NCBI GenBank assembly: GCA_015680685.1
Contig: MNCI01012668.1
Location: 1 to 64,000 of the forward strand
Direction of reading: 5' to 3'
DNA length: 64,000 nucleotides
Origin: Gnetum montanum
Taxonomy: Eukaryota; Streptophyta; Gnetopsida; Gnetales; Gnetaceae
In this document: positions 11,465 through 22,627 of the stretch, in pieces
Position numbering within the stretch: position 1 is the stretch's first letter
Layout of the letters: each line of letters opens with the position of its first letter
The notes under the pieces: model-generated
Databases searched by the model: none
Seen by the model: the letters and a program-made list of their open reading frames with translations, nothing else
What the model was told of the DNA's origin: nothing
Translations under genes and position numbers: made by a program

Positions 11465-11700
11465 CTGAAGAACCAATCCTATGCATACCCTATGGAATAT
11501 GTAAGTGATATGATAACAACTATTGCAAGTTAGTCATACCTTGTAGATTTTCTAGTGATTATGTTAGAAAATAATGTAGAAGATAAATTTACTCTTATCA
11601 TGGGAAAGGCTTGGTTGAGCAACATCAATGCTAGGTTGGTCTTCTAAGATCTTCATCTTGAAACTAGTAAAAAGGATAATACTAATGCTTTTCAAGAAAA
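11465..11700 (+). pseudogene. Ty3/gypsy aspartic protease fragment
   Basis: The reading frame near 11560-11690 gives VEDKFTLIMGKAWLSNINAR followed by LHLETSKKDNT. It aligns with the C-terminal half of the element D protease (EDFLIIKGRAWLCTIDARLG then LSLEISKKN) and with the LGRPWL motif of Tat/Athila-type proteases. The catalytic DSG/DTG half is not visible. No flanking gag or reverse transcriptase is readable, so it is an isolated scrap. Confidence 0.45.
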
Positions 11701-14570
11701 TACCTTGTGATCCTTTCCAATCATGTAGCACCATGCACATATGCCATTCAAGCTAGCTAGATGGAACATTTCTTATTCATGGGAAATACCTAGAGTATGA
11801 CAATGAACATGTTTCATCTTTAATTATGCCTAATACTCAAGTTTATATTCATATATCTACTAGGTAATAAACATGAATTAGTCATGAAAGAAAGGAATCC
11901 TTCACACCATGTCAAAATATTTCTTTTATTTTAGCTATTTTTATTTTTGTATTTTAATAAATATGATATGCTAATTTATCATTTTTGTAATTTTTGAGCT
12001 TAATGAATATTCATATATGATATTATATTTTCTTTTATCATCTTTGTATGTATGTGTGTGTGGAAAAACCAATGAATGTGCCTTATGAATGCTTGCCCAA
12101 TAAGCCAATGGTGGATGGGTGAGTTATAGATGCTATGAGGATGGAAGAGTATCAAATGGGTACAAATTGGAGCCTTGATCAATGGAATGTCCATGCAACA
12201 AAATTCATCTAGAAACTTTTCCTCTATTCATCACTAGTGAACTAGGCTAATATTCAACAAGGAGCTAGGACTCATACTACAAGTTATTAGAGCTAATGCT
12301 ACTAAAACCATGGGTGGGTGATGGATCCACACCTTAGGGTATGAACTCCATAATCTTGGAAGAAGTTTTAGTTACTAGCATAAAAAGGGTGTTTCATTCA
12401 AGGTCCTTATAATCACTAGATGGGTCTAATCTATATGCTTGGACCAAGGTCCACATGCTTATCATGGCTAACCATCCTAGTGAAAAGAGATTTGTGATGT
12501 CATAAACCTATGCATACATGCCATGTGGTAGGGCATGAATTGTCATGTTTGTGTAAGTAAAAGACTCTAGATGATGATCTATCACTCTAACCATTCCCAT
12601 GATTTTCACACACCGTAAAAAATCCTCTTCCTATGAAATCAAAAGAAAATATTAGAAGAAAAGGAGAAGATAAAAGAAAAAAGAAAGAAAAATAATAAAT
12701 AATAATAATGATGGAAACAAAAGGTTATGGAAAGAACAATGTAACTTTACATTTATTGGTCCATAAAAATTAATATTTTTACCATCCTAGACTAATTTTA
12801 TGATTACGTATATCAAAACACAAAATGAGTGATTGAACCAATACGTATACAAGCCTTTATCATATTCAACCCATTGTCTAAATCATTTGACTTTTCAAAA
12901 TTTCATAGTCTAAGAAGATTTCTTGCTCATCCTTATCCACAACCAAAGGCCTAGAAGTTTCTCTCTTAATGAACTTTGGTAATGTTAATTTTTCTTCCAT
13001 CCAGATTCCAAAATTAATTGATGCAAGGATTAATATCATAATCCTTGATTACATTCAAACCTATAATTTTTCCTTTATTTGGTCATGGAATTATAATCAT
13101 TTTTGGGATGTGGGATTAGTTAGCATAGCTAAATGAATCAAAGAGAGGTTTTCAGTAAAGAAAAATTTGGGGAGCTTGTTGTGCATATGTGCATAGATAG
13201 AGGAACACCAAACCAAAATCTTGATTCTAGATGCTCTGGAACATGTTACCTTGCTTTCATTTTATTAATTATTGAAATGAAAAATAATTAAGAATATATG
13301 ATCCTAGAAGGACTAGGTGTGATCTTGTGCTCGAAAAAGAGACTTGGAGGTCAAACCCTATCATATGGATGAGTAGAGATTAAAAGATGCAACAATGGAT
13401 CTCTTGTCAAATGTAGGACATGCTTACATACTTCATAAGCAAATTGAATCATTGGCTGAGAAACTAGTAATATTGCACTCTCACTCTTTCTCTCTCTAAT
13501 CCATCACTCATTCTACATTTCCTTCATTCCATTTCTTATCCATTATTGTGTATGTTAGGAAGTCAATCAAGCAACGTGAAGGATGAGAGTTGGCCATCCA
13601 AGGAATGGAATCATCTTTAATGTTGATGTCTCACTAGTTATTGGTAGTCCATGAGTGTCCCATTAACAAGTTTCACAATTTCAAGAATGGAAAATGCCTA
13701 CTATGGGAAGGATCCACTTTTGAATCCTTAGTGAATTGGCATTGCAAATAAGATAAATCTTATCTTTTAATAATGGTGATGGTTTCATTGCCTAAGATGC
13801 TTAATTGGTCTTCCTCTTGTGTTAATGTTAAGTCTTTATGCTTTAAGATTTGATCATGAAAAACCCTTCCTAGTTACCTTACTTGTACCAATATTTAATT
13901 ATTTTTGATATTCTAATCATTCTCTCATTTTTCTAGCCCTTCTTTCCTAGCTTTTGATTTGTGGGAATGCATAAATTAATCATTCAACTTAATTTCCATA
14001 ATTCTAGATGTCACCAAATGTATGTTTGTAATGTTTTTATTGTCTAGCATTTCTTGCACTTTGCTAGGTTAATTCAGGCATGTTTTTTATCCCAAGGCCA
14101 TTCCATACTTTATTCCTCATTCATTTTACTTTGACCTCATTGATCATGTAAAAGTAAAAATCTAGCAGATTCTTGCCACAATGATTGGATAAGTAATATT
14201 TTAACATGAAATCTTCTTATTTTTTCTTATCATTGGTATTCTTACTATGGTTCAAGATTGATGTTTTTTAACTTAATTATAAGGGAGAGACACTAATCTA
14301 CGTATGTATTTAATGAATTTTGTAGCTATTTAATGATTTCTATCTTATTTGTATTTATCAAGATTTCATAGTTATGATAATGTTTCTTACGCATTCTCAA
14401 GAGTTATGCTTAATATTATTTTCGCATGCAATTTTTGCAATAGTAGTATAATTCCTAGAAGAACTTAATTGATTTTAGCAATCTTCATTGCTCATCATGT
14501 TAGGGCAATAATGGTTAAGTTTCATAGATCAAGGAGAATAGATGTTAAATAATCTGACATCTTCATCTGC
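11701..14570. other. AT-rich region without recognisable genes
   Basis: Both strands were scanned. Only short open stretches occur, none resembling a known family. A short AAT-type microsatellite lies near 12690-12710. Probably very old transposon sequence. Confidence 0.5.
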
Positions 14571-16720
14571 AAACCCATGCATGCACCACCAATTTTTTAG
14601 AAGGAAGAAGGAAAAGAGCTTAGATCTATTAATCTAGAACCTGTAGAACTTGCTCTAGAAAGACCTCCATCTAGAAGCAAATAGAGAGGTAGGTAGTTAC
14701 ATTCTCAATCTTCAAGTAGAGCATGTGTTCAGCCACAAGCAGCCAATCATGTGTCACAAAAGCTAGAAAATGATAATGATGATGAATCAGACAATGTTGA
14801 GAAGGGTATGAATATACATGACATCTAGCATTGATTAATTTTTGAAGAAAAAACTACAATCAATTCCTTAAGCTTAGTCCTCCTAAGTTTAAATAGACGC
14901 TACAATGAATGGGCTTCTACAAGTATGTTAATCAATCCTTTATTTAGTACTAGATTGAGGTAGAAGATTTCTACCAAAACCTTGCTAAAAATGGTACCAT
15001 GCCCTTTTTTGGTAGGATTTCTATGCCCATTTCAACATGGTAAATCTCTAGGATCATAGGATTTCCAAATAAATTAGCAGATAATTAGTGAACATAGACC
15101 CCCAGAAGACTAAGGCCAAGCTTAAGTCAAATGTCCTACTCAAGGCCTTTGACATGGATAAAGTAGGGATGAAGATATCTAAACATTCCTTAGTTCACAA
15201 TGTCATGTATAAAATCATCACAAACAACTTCTTATCCATCAAACAATCATTGTGTATCTCTAGTAAAGGGTCCAAGATTGCGGTGATGATGAAAGGAAAG
15301 TATACCATCAAATCCCATATGTTTTCTACAAGGCCTTGATCTAGAAAATAAAAAATATGGCCTAGTACAAAAGGAAGGTTTATGCCTTTTCAAGATTAAT
15401 CAGAAACTCCATGAAGCATTGAGCATAATCAACCATGTGAGAAAGAATCTCGTAGTAGTAGGAATGGAAGAACATAATTATGACAACCCCAAGATGATGT
15501 ACAAATGTTATTAGAGTAGTATCTAATTTAGAGGATGAGATGCTTTCCATTGAGGCATCATGCATCAATCCTTTAAATCAACTTCGCATGCACCAAATGA
15601 GAGCACCATCCATACCTCAAGCTTTTTACCATACACAAATGTGTTAATCTAGCCTATCTATCTTCCAACCTCATAGTTTCAACATCAAAAAAATCTAGCA
15701 AACTCTTCTTGGTGGCAATTTTAAACTAATTATGAACATTGAAGGTGAGGGGTAGGCTATCATAATTCATATCAAGGGAAAATTAGATCTTGGAACTAAC
15801 ATTTTGAACATGATGAAGATCATCATGCATGGTGAGGCTATAAGGGATGATCTCTTTCAGTTCCCTTCTTCCTTGTTGGATGATCCATCATGATACCCCT
15901 ATTCAATCTCAAACTCATGGTCCTTAAGGAAGTATCTCCTCTTTACACTAATTAAGGCATAGCACGCATAAGGTCTAGCATGTGGTAGAAGTTCTTCAAG
16001 TACCTACTAATCATTCCAAGACTAGCCACTAACCAGAAAAAGAGAAAAGGATCATTTCAAGTATCAAGATACTATTAAGAAACATTGATAACAAAGTGAA
16101 GAATACACTAATTAAGGTATAGGATGAGTTAGAAACCACACATGCTGAAGGAAATTTCTATTTAAGGGAGCTATGAAGAAGTCAAGTTAAGGTACAATGG
16201 TTGAAAGAACATCTAGACCACATTACACCATTAGTACTAATAGCTTCCATGATCACTCTGGAGGTGTAGATTGATCACTTACAATATATGTTATTTCAAG
16301 TACTCTAGGTTGGTGAAGAAGCCCTATTTATGAAAGATGGATTGGAATGGTATCAAAATGTAGAAAAATTAGTCCCAAGAATGGGGAAAGATGAGTCAAG
16401 AGAAAGAGAAGCAAGTACTCTCGCTTCCTCATCAGGTATGAAGGTTGGAAGATTAAAGTTAAATCATGGCCTGTTTCATAATAAATACCTTCATATATAA
16501 AAGAAGCACTAAAACTTATAACAAGAGTTAGGAGATAAGGCTACCAGAGAATCCAATGAACTTGGAAAGATTCATATAATTGATCAAGAAACTTGGGATA
16601 TTTAGGTCTTTGACTTGAGAAATGAGCACCCTACCATCACTCCAAATGATGGCTCCTACAATAATAGGTATAACTATTAAAATTATAGCATTTCATTTTA
16701 TCATTTTCAAATCCATAAGA
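14571..16720 (+). other. Degenerate, unidentified coding-like region
   Basis: The plus strand keeps longer open fragments than its surroundings, for example RRYNEWASTSMLINPLF near 14890-14940, KSRIIGFPNKLADN near 15045-15085, an 83-codon frame at 15088-15339 rich in Lys, and an ETWDI..FDLRNEHPTITP stretch near 16590-16650. These fit a decayed transposon polyprotein, but no domain can be named. Function unknown. Confidence 0.2.
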
Positions 16721-17076
16721 AAGTGATGTATAACTTTCAAGAATTTGCAAACCTAGTAAATTTGGTTGTTATCCATTTCAAAACTCCTTAAGTTTTTCCA
16801 TATTGCTGAAGGTTAGTTTTTTAAGCTTATTACATAAAAAATAGTGAGTGAATTAGAGTTCTAGTCATATTACATAAATCTATCAAATATTTTAGTTTAA
16901 ATATGACTTTGTAAATTTGAAATTTGTTTACTTTTAAATTCTTATCACTTATATGTTAAATCTAATCTTGCATTACCTCTATTCCTCAATGTTGTATAGG
17001 TAAAAATTTAGAAATCATAATTTTTGTAGTTTTTATAATAACTATTTGTAAAACTTATTCACAGTGGTAGAAGAAG

Positions 17077-17081
17077 AGGAT
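17077..17081. repeat. Target site duplication of element E, left
   Basis: AGGAT directly before the left LTR. The identical AGGAT follows the right LTR at 22623-22627, a perfect 5-bp duplication as produced by retroviral-type integrase. Confidence 0.85.
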
Positions 17082-17654
17082 TGTGATATCTCATTTCTAG
17101 ATGTCATGGAAAATGTCAAATATACATTATATTAGAAATCAGACATAAGAAGATAATTTACCAAACGTCAAATATATGTAACATTCAACATTATGCATAA
17201 TGAAAATAACAAGAAAAATGCAAAAGGAAAAAAAGAAGAATTCTTTATTGATGTGGAATAGTGTATCTAGATCATACTTTGAGCATGCTCCTTGGGATTT
17301 TCTTCCTTTGGATTCTATCCCTTGAAGGCAATCTAGCACTACCACCATAGTTAGGCCTACAACTGGCCAGAAGGGATGACCAGTCCACTTCCTATCCTAC
17401 TTCACCCAACATCCATTACTCGCCTTTGCTAGCTTCATAACTCCATGCTGGCATGACCTATATGCCTAGGTATAAATGCCTTAGATCAAACCACCAAAGG
17501 TCACCTCAAGAGACATGTTCATTATTACATTATACCCTTTTGGATCTTAATTATAACTTCTCTTTTAAGTCTTGTTACAATAATGATAACACTTGTTATG
17601 AAGAGGCACCATCTTTGTTATGTAGCAGCATCATTTGGAAATAGGGACATTACA
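17082..17654 (-). repeat. Element E 3' LTR (left)
   Basis: 573 bp, from TGTGATATC to GACATTACA, giving TGT...ACA ends. It aligns along its length with 22054-22622 with scattered, mainly transition differences and a few small indels. Confidence 0.85.
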
Positions 17655-17668
17655 ATCTATCCCCCTTA
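17655..17668 (-). other. Element E polypurine tract
   Basis: Minus-strand TAAGGGGGATAGAT immediately upstream of the 3' LTR, the expected plus-strand primer for reverse transcription. It fixes the element's orientation. Confidence 0.7.
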
Positions 17669-18120
17669 GGTTTCATTCATCCTTGAATGAGTCTACATTC
17701 ACTATCTTTTTCCAGCTTCAATGCTTCTTTTATGCTTCTATGCTCCAATAATTTGATTTCTCCTTTGGGCTTGAAGTTGTTTCTTGCTTATTCTATAAAC
17801 AAAACATATGTGAGAATAATCTATATAAGTAATAATATTATTTTATCAATACTTATCTCATTTTATTAAGATAGTGACAAGAGGTGAATTAAAGATCTAC
17901 CAACCAAAAATCACTAGTCTTAACTAGGGTCACACAAAGTGCAACTCATACTTGTTTATCCAAGTGAAGGTAGGACAAATCCTTATTCTCAACTTGCATT
18001 ACCATAGAAATTTTACTTATCCAATTAAAATATAAATTAAATAATAAAAAAATATGATAATCATAAATAAAAGTAAGGTTAAGATACTTTGTGATCTTAA
18101 TCAACCTTAGGAATTAATTG
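17669..18120. other. Element E internal 3' region, non-coding
   Basis: AT-rich sequence between the deadenylase pseudogene and the polypurine tract. No poly(A) run (poly-T on the plus strand) follows the pseudogene, unlike a LINE-made retrocopy, though age could have erased one. Confidence 0.45.
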
Positions 18121-19247
18121 AAGTAGTTGTAGTTCTACCATAAATGGTATATGATTAGATGGTCTTGTTTAGGATGGCAAGGCTTGATCTTGTTACTTCT
18201 CAACTTCTTCTTTAGAAATTAACTCTAGTAACTTAGTAACTTGGAAGAATCAAACATCATACAAAATATATTTTAGGGTCTCAATGAAGAATGTTGTTAA
18301 CCCATCTTCATTAAGCATGATAGAGTAATTGTTGAACTATGGTTCTTGATGAGTACTATTTGTCAACATCATCTATTCATGAATTCTAAGTAGAATATGC
18401 ACTGGCCAATGGAATTGCAAGTTAAATTGATGAAAACATCTTCTTCAAATGGGGTTCATCTTCCAAAGATTCTTTTACACATGCATATTTTAAGAATTGA
18501 TAAACACTACTTCCAACTTTCGCATGAAAGTCTTCACAAAAAAAATCGGCACTAGATTGATATGTCTTAGGAATAACTTATTCCTCAAACATTCGTCTCT
18601 TTGCTTAATCAAGTATGCCTCTTGAAACAATCTAACATCTGGACATGTTGATTTGGCAATTAAATTTGTGTTAACCACATACACATCTTTCTGATAAATG
18701 GATTTTTAGTATCAATGACAAGGCTATGTGATCATTTCAAAATCTTGAACATTCTTTCTTCTCAATCATTTGAAGTTCTGAAATTTCAAAAATCATATCT
18801 TCTAAATTTTATTTCATATATTTGTACTAATTCAAACTTGACTTCTTTATAAAAGATTAGACAACCATCCATGTTGTGATTTCTACAATAGTGTAATTTG
18901 TACAGCTCGAAAGGAGAACTTCCACAATAACCTGTTTGCTTATAAATACCTTTATATCCCATCTTTTCCAAGTCTGGTTGAAATTGGTATAGGAATTCCC
19001 ATGGCAAGACTTCTTGTAGGCATAAGACATCAACATCAAAATCTTGTAACTCTACTAGGATGCATGAGTATTGATATTCATGTGAATCCAAGGCCCATGG
19101 TGGACATAGTGAATGTTGTTTCTCACTACCTAGGGATCTCGAAAGCACATTGTATGTTGCAACTTTCATTCTCATCTTTGGATTCTCTGTATCATTTCTC
19201 TTCATGGGTATCATACACATTGTTGAAACGAAATTATGATTCTCCAT
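18121..19247 (-). pseudogene. CCR4/nocturnin-type deadenylase retro-pseudogene
   Basis: It derives from a cellular exonuclease-endonuclease-phosphatase protein of the CCR4/nocturnin family, which removes mRNA poly(A) tails. From 19247 downward the frame reads KVATYNVLSRSLGSE, CPPWALDSHEYQ, DFDVDVLCLQEV, GYKGIYKQTGYCG and DGCLIFYK, the ordered motifs of the domain's first half. The active-site Asn (TYN) and Glu (LQEV) remain. After a break, YVVNTNLIAKSTCPDVRLFQ (18620-18680) matches the VVNTHL strand with His changed to Asn. IPLASAYST lies near 18395-18420. TTFFIETLKYILYD and ALPS.TRPSNHIPFMVEL (18121-18300) match the terminal LDYIFY and SDH motifs with Asp changed to Asn. All this spans about 1.05 kb, near the length of a continuous domain, so introns are absent. 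Stops and frameshifts make it inactive. Which CCR4 subfamily it came from is uncertain. Confidence 0.8.
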
Positions 19248-20089
19248 GTTGTTCTACCATATGATTTGATTGCAGGACAAATTGATATACATCTTTTTTT
19301 AACTGCTTTGGTTCACCAACTGATTTTGAGTTGGTAACATTTAACTACATTATCTAATTCTTAACGACCTTTTCTAACTCCCTTAAGACATTGAGTTCGG
19401 TAGTGTAACTAATGACAACTAGAGGTTTATAAAGCTAAGGCTATCTATCTACAAAGGTAAAGCTCTTAATCTTAAGGCTGAAGATGGTGTGAGAGGTTAA
19501 ATTTGTAAGTCTCAACAATTAAATTGATAAGCATAATTAGCTAGTCTATGTTATGGATTCTTTAAGACTCAACTTAAAATATCATCAAATTTTTTGCGTA
19601 CCTAAATGACAAATCTAATCTCACCATAGAGTTCAAAAGGATGAAAAAATGTTGAAAATGACTATTCATATATTAGAAATGGATATTATATGCCCAAGTT
19701 ATGCTTAAATTAAGCTTTTGAGGGTATTGAGGCACTATGTCAGGCAAGGGGAAAAACTAATTTTTAGAGCTTGACAGGGTAGATATGACTTCACCATTGT
19801 GTTTGTAAGGTTCAAATCTATAAGAAATGGCTTTTGTTTCACTAAAAACGAACTCTAGAGTCACAATTTATGGTTGTTTTAAGTTGCAAAAAGTTTCATG
19901 TTTTTCAAGACTTCCTAAGAAGTCATCCATCCTAGTACTACTCTACAACAAGCACATTGAATTACAAAATTCTTATCTCACATGCTGCTAAACCACCAAA
20001 TTCTTTTTAAAAAAAAATTGCCTTTATTTTATATTTAAATTTAACACTTATTTTGGTAGTGTTTTTAAATTTTTCTTAAAGAACATAAA
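19248..20089. other. Element E internal, AT-rich, unassigned
   Basis: It lies upstream of the deadenylase pseudogene in the element's sense. It may include 5' untranslated or intergenic sequence of the captured transcript. No protein similarity is seen on either strand. Confidence 0.4.
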
Positions 20090-21000
20090 ATTTTACAATT
20101 GACACAAGACAAGATTCTGGGAGGCAGGCAGGATTCTATGGTGTCCTTAGTATTCTGTGGAAGGTGGGATTCCATGGTTTCCACTTGTTCGCAGAGCTCC
20201 ATGCGAACGGTTGCATTGATTTGGTGCGATTGAGGTAGCAGAGCATTTGGACGTCCCCACAGGGTCGGTAGCGTCAGGTGGTGCATGCTCTCTTTGCCTA
20301 ATCACCGATTCGATTGCCTAGTAGCGCATGGGTGGTAGTGGCGAGTTCACTTGCACGAGCGAGGCAGGATTCCTTAGTGTCTGCGGTGGTCCGTGAGAGA
20401 CAAGATTCCATGGTGTCCACGGTGCTCACAAACACCATGGACTGCTGAAATTTCCAGCGGGTTTTTCAGAAAAGGCGGAGGTGACTGCAGCACAGGCGTA
20501 GGCTGAAATGGTCCACGCGGTGGCAGTACGAGAACACATGGCACGTCTCAGGCGTAGGCATGATGCTGCTGGTGCAGGCAGGCAATTGAAGGCAAGGCTT
20601 TGCCAGGGCGGCTTTGAAGGACATGGCGAGCTCCTGACGTAGATAGATAGCCCACTCCGGTGCTTGTTCTTCATGGTTTCTGCCCTCGACCCAAAGCTTG
20701 ACATGGCACCGCTGGAATGTAGAATGCCATGATCAGCATGGACGACGCTGAGACAGATGAGGGTGACGACTGGGACGGTGTGTGTGTTGCAGGAATTCAA
20801 CAGCACAAAGGTGGCGTCGGCGACAGTGGCGGTTACGGCCGCGGACGGTGTGTGTTGGGATGTGTGGAGGACGCAGGGTTTTGGCAGATGCTGCAATTGT
20901 GTGCATGGCTGGCACGGGCCTCCAGGGCATGCGTTTTAGGGCTGTGCAGCCTTCGTTTGCGGAGCTGCGCCGCCCAACGGGCCACGACCCTTACCGAAAT
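20090..21000. other. GC-rich block with repeated GATTCCATGGTGTCC-like units
   Basis: A sharp island of high GC in AT-rich DNA, bounded by AT-rich sequence and a T-run at about 21008. Imperfect units of the form GATTC(C/T)ATGGTGTCC occur near 20110, 20165, 20360 and 20405. Both strands stay open for 130-156 codons in places, but that is expected at high GC with few AT-rich stops. Neither product (for example the minus-strand frame 20896-20426, rich in Ala, Ser and Cys) resembles a family I know. It may be a second captured fragment or the GC-rich leader of one. Confidence 0.4.
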
Positions 21001-22038
21001 TTTAAAACTTTTTTTTTATTTTTTTACAAATACATTTTATATATGTGTGTGTATTTTCAAATTATTTTGGGGTTGGGGTTCAAAGCTGCAATTTTATTTT
21101 ATTTTTTTTACTTATTATTATTATTTTATTTGAGCACCCATGACGATAAACTTTAAACATCAATATCTCTTAAACCATAAGTTCCATTGACACCAAATTT
21201 GTATCATTAAAATTGTCTTGATGAAGACTAAGAGCTAGATATAGTTTTAGGGTTTGAAAACTAATTTGAATCTCCAAGATTTTAATGAACCAAGATAGCG
21301 TATTTTGCCAACTTGATATTCCTTGATTCACAAATAGACAAAATGATGACTTCGATGATTATAAACGATATCCCAACCCTTAAACATAAAACATAATACT
21401 TTTACCTTAAGATTTGTTAAGCATGATATAATCTTATCTTCTCGAATCAAGATTATGTGTGAGATATTATGGATAAGCATGACATCACAACATTAACCCT
21501 CAAGCACTAGTTTTTGTATGAATCTCATAGCAATGAACCTTATCGATTGAGCAAGGATGAGACAATCTTGTGACTAGGTTTAATTCCTTAAATTTACCAA
21601 TACATAGGTCCTAAGTAATATGAGTATTTCCAAGTTTATAAGGGTAAGGTATTTAAGATACTAATTTTTAAATGAAACCAAATCAACTCATGTCATAGTT
21701 ACTAACCTTTTAGAAGGAACTTAACAATGACCTAAATCCATTACATTTTTAACAATAATATAAGATGGGTAAGAGTTAACTGGATTGGTATTTTACTAAT
21801 GTTTCTTGCAGTTGATGCACCTTGGTGAGGCATAGTTAGATCTCCTAATCATCAATATCCCTAAATGAATCTTCATGTTGAACATGATACACTTCATGGT
21901 TCTTTTGTAGATGTATGGATCATTTTGAACATATAACACATCTAATGGTGGTCCATGGTTCTCCCTAGATCTTGGCTCCATGGTTAATCATCAAGTTGTA
22001 GTCAACCCATGGTTTTGATTGGCCCTTGGGTTGTGGTT
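21001..22038 (-). other. Element E leader region, little coding
   Basis: Between the GC-rich block and the primer site. The only notable minus-strand frame is 21981-21796, about 61 codons from MEPRSRENHGPP, placed where a gag start would be. It has no recognisable gag motif and ends without a zinc knuckle. Could be a gag stub or chance. Confidence 0.3.
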
Positions 22039-22039
22039 T

Positions 22040-22051
22040 GCTTCAATACTA
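22040..22051 (-). other. Element E primer binding site (decayed initiator tRNA-Met type)
   Basis: Minus-strand TAGTATTGAAGC, two bases from the LTR end, differs from TGGTATCAGAGC only by transitions (8 of 12 match). Position and polarity agree with the polypurine tract at the other end. Confidence 0.55.
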
Positions 22052-22053
22052 AA

Positions 22054-22622
22054 TGTGACATCCCATTCCTAAATGTCATAGAAAATGTCAAATACACATT
22101 ATATTAGACATTAGGCATAAAAGACAATTTACCAAACATTAAATATATGTAACACTAAACATTATGCGTAATGAAAATAACAAGGAAATGCAGAAGAAAA
22201 GAAGAAGAATGCTTTATTGATGTCAAATAGTGTATCTGGATCATGCTCTGAGAGTGTTCCTTAGGGCTTTCTTTCTTCAACATCTATCCCTTAGAGGTAA
22301 TCCAACACTACCACCATGGTTAGGCCTACAACAGCTAGAAGGAATGACCAATCCACTTCCTGTCTTGCTTCATTCGACACCCGTTACTCGCCTTTACTAG
22401 CTCTACAACTCCATGTTGACATGACCTCTATGCCTAGGCATAAATGCCTTAGGTCAAACCCTTAAATGCCATCTCAAGAGACACGTTCATTATTACATTA
22501 CATCCTTTTGGGTCTCAATTATAACTTCTCTTCCAAGTCTTGTTACAATAATGATAACACTTGTTATGAAGAGGCACCATCTTTGTTATGTAGCAACATC
22601 ATTTGGGAACAAGGACATTAGA
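22054..22622 (-). repeat. Element E 5' LTR (right)
   Basis: 569 bp partner of 17082-17654. It starts TGTGACATCCC and ends GACATTAGA, where the terminal CA has become GA. Contains a perfect 14-bp palindrome TATGCCTAGGCATA at 22429-22442. Confidence 0.85.
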
Positions 22623-22627
22623 AGGAT
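22623..22627. repeat. Target site duplication of element E, right
   Basis: AGGAT, identical to 17077-17081. Confidence 0.85.

Larger units (their letters stand above)
17082..22622 (-). mobile_element. Element E: 5.5-kb LTR retrotransposon with captured gene
   Basis: Two direct repeats of about 570 bp (17082-17654 and 22054-22622) with TGT...ACA ends flank 4.4 kb. A perfect AGGAT duplication flanks the whole. Polarity is minus: a polypurine tract (AAGGGGGATAGAT on the minus strand) abuts the left LTR, and a decayed initiator-tRNA-Met primer site abuts the right one. I find no gag, protease, reverse transcriptase or integrase inside, so mobility would have depended on enzymes supplied by another element. 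The recognisable cargo is a CCR4/nocturnin-family pseudogene (18121-19247) in the element's own sense, plus an unidentified GC-rich block (20090-21000). Gene capture by LTR elements is known in plants, for instance maize Bs1. This instance is inferred from the sequence. Confidence 0.8.

Noticed and set aside
19001-19264. Plus-strand 87-codon frame opposite the deadenylase pseudogene.
   Set aside because: The minus strand carries the clear family motifs; this is the complementary frame.
20426-20896. Minus-strand frame of 156 codons in the GC-rich block, read as a possible host gene.
   Set aside because: High GC removes stops on both strands; the product is Ala/Ser/Cys-rich without any motif, and opposite frames are equally open.
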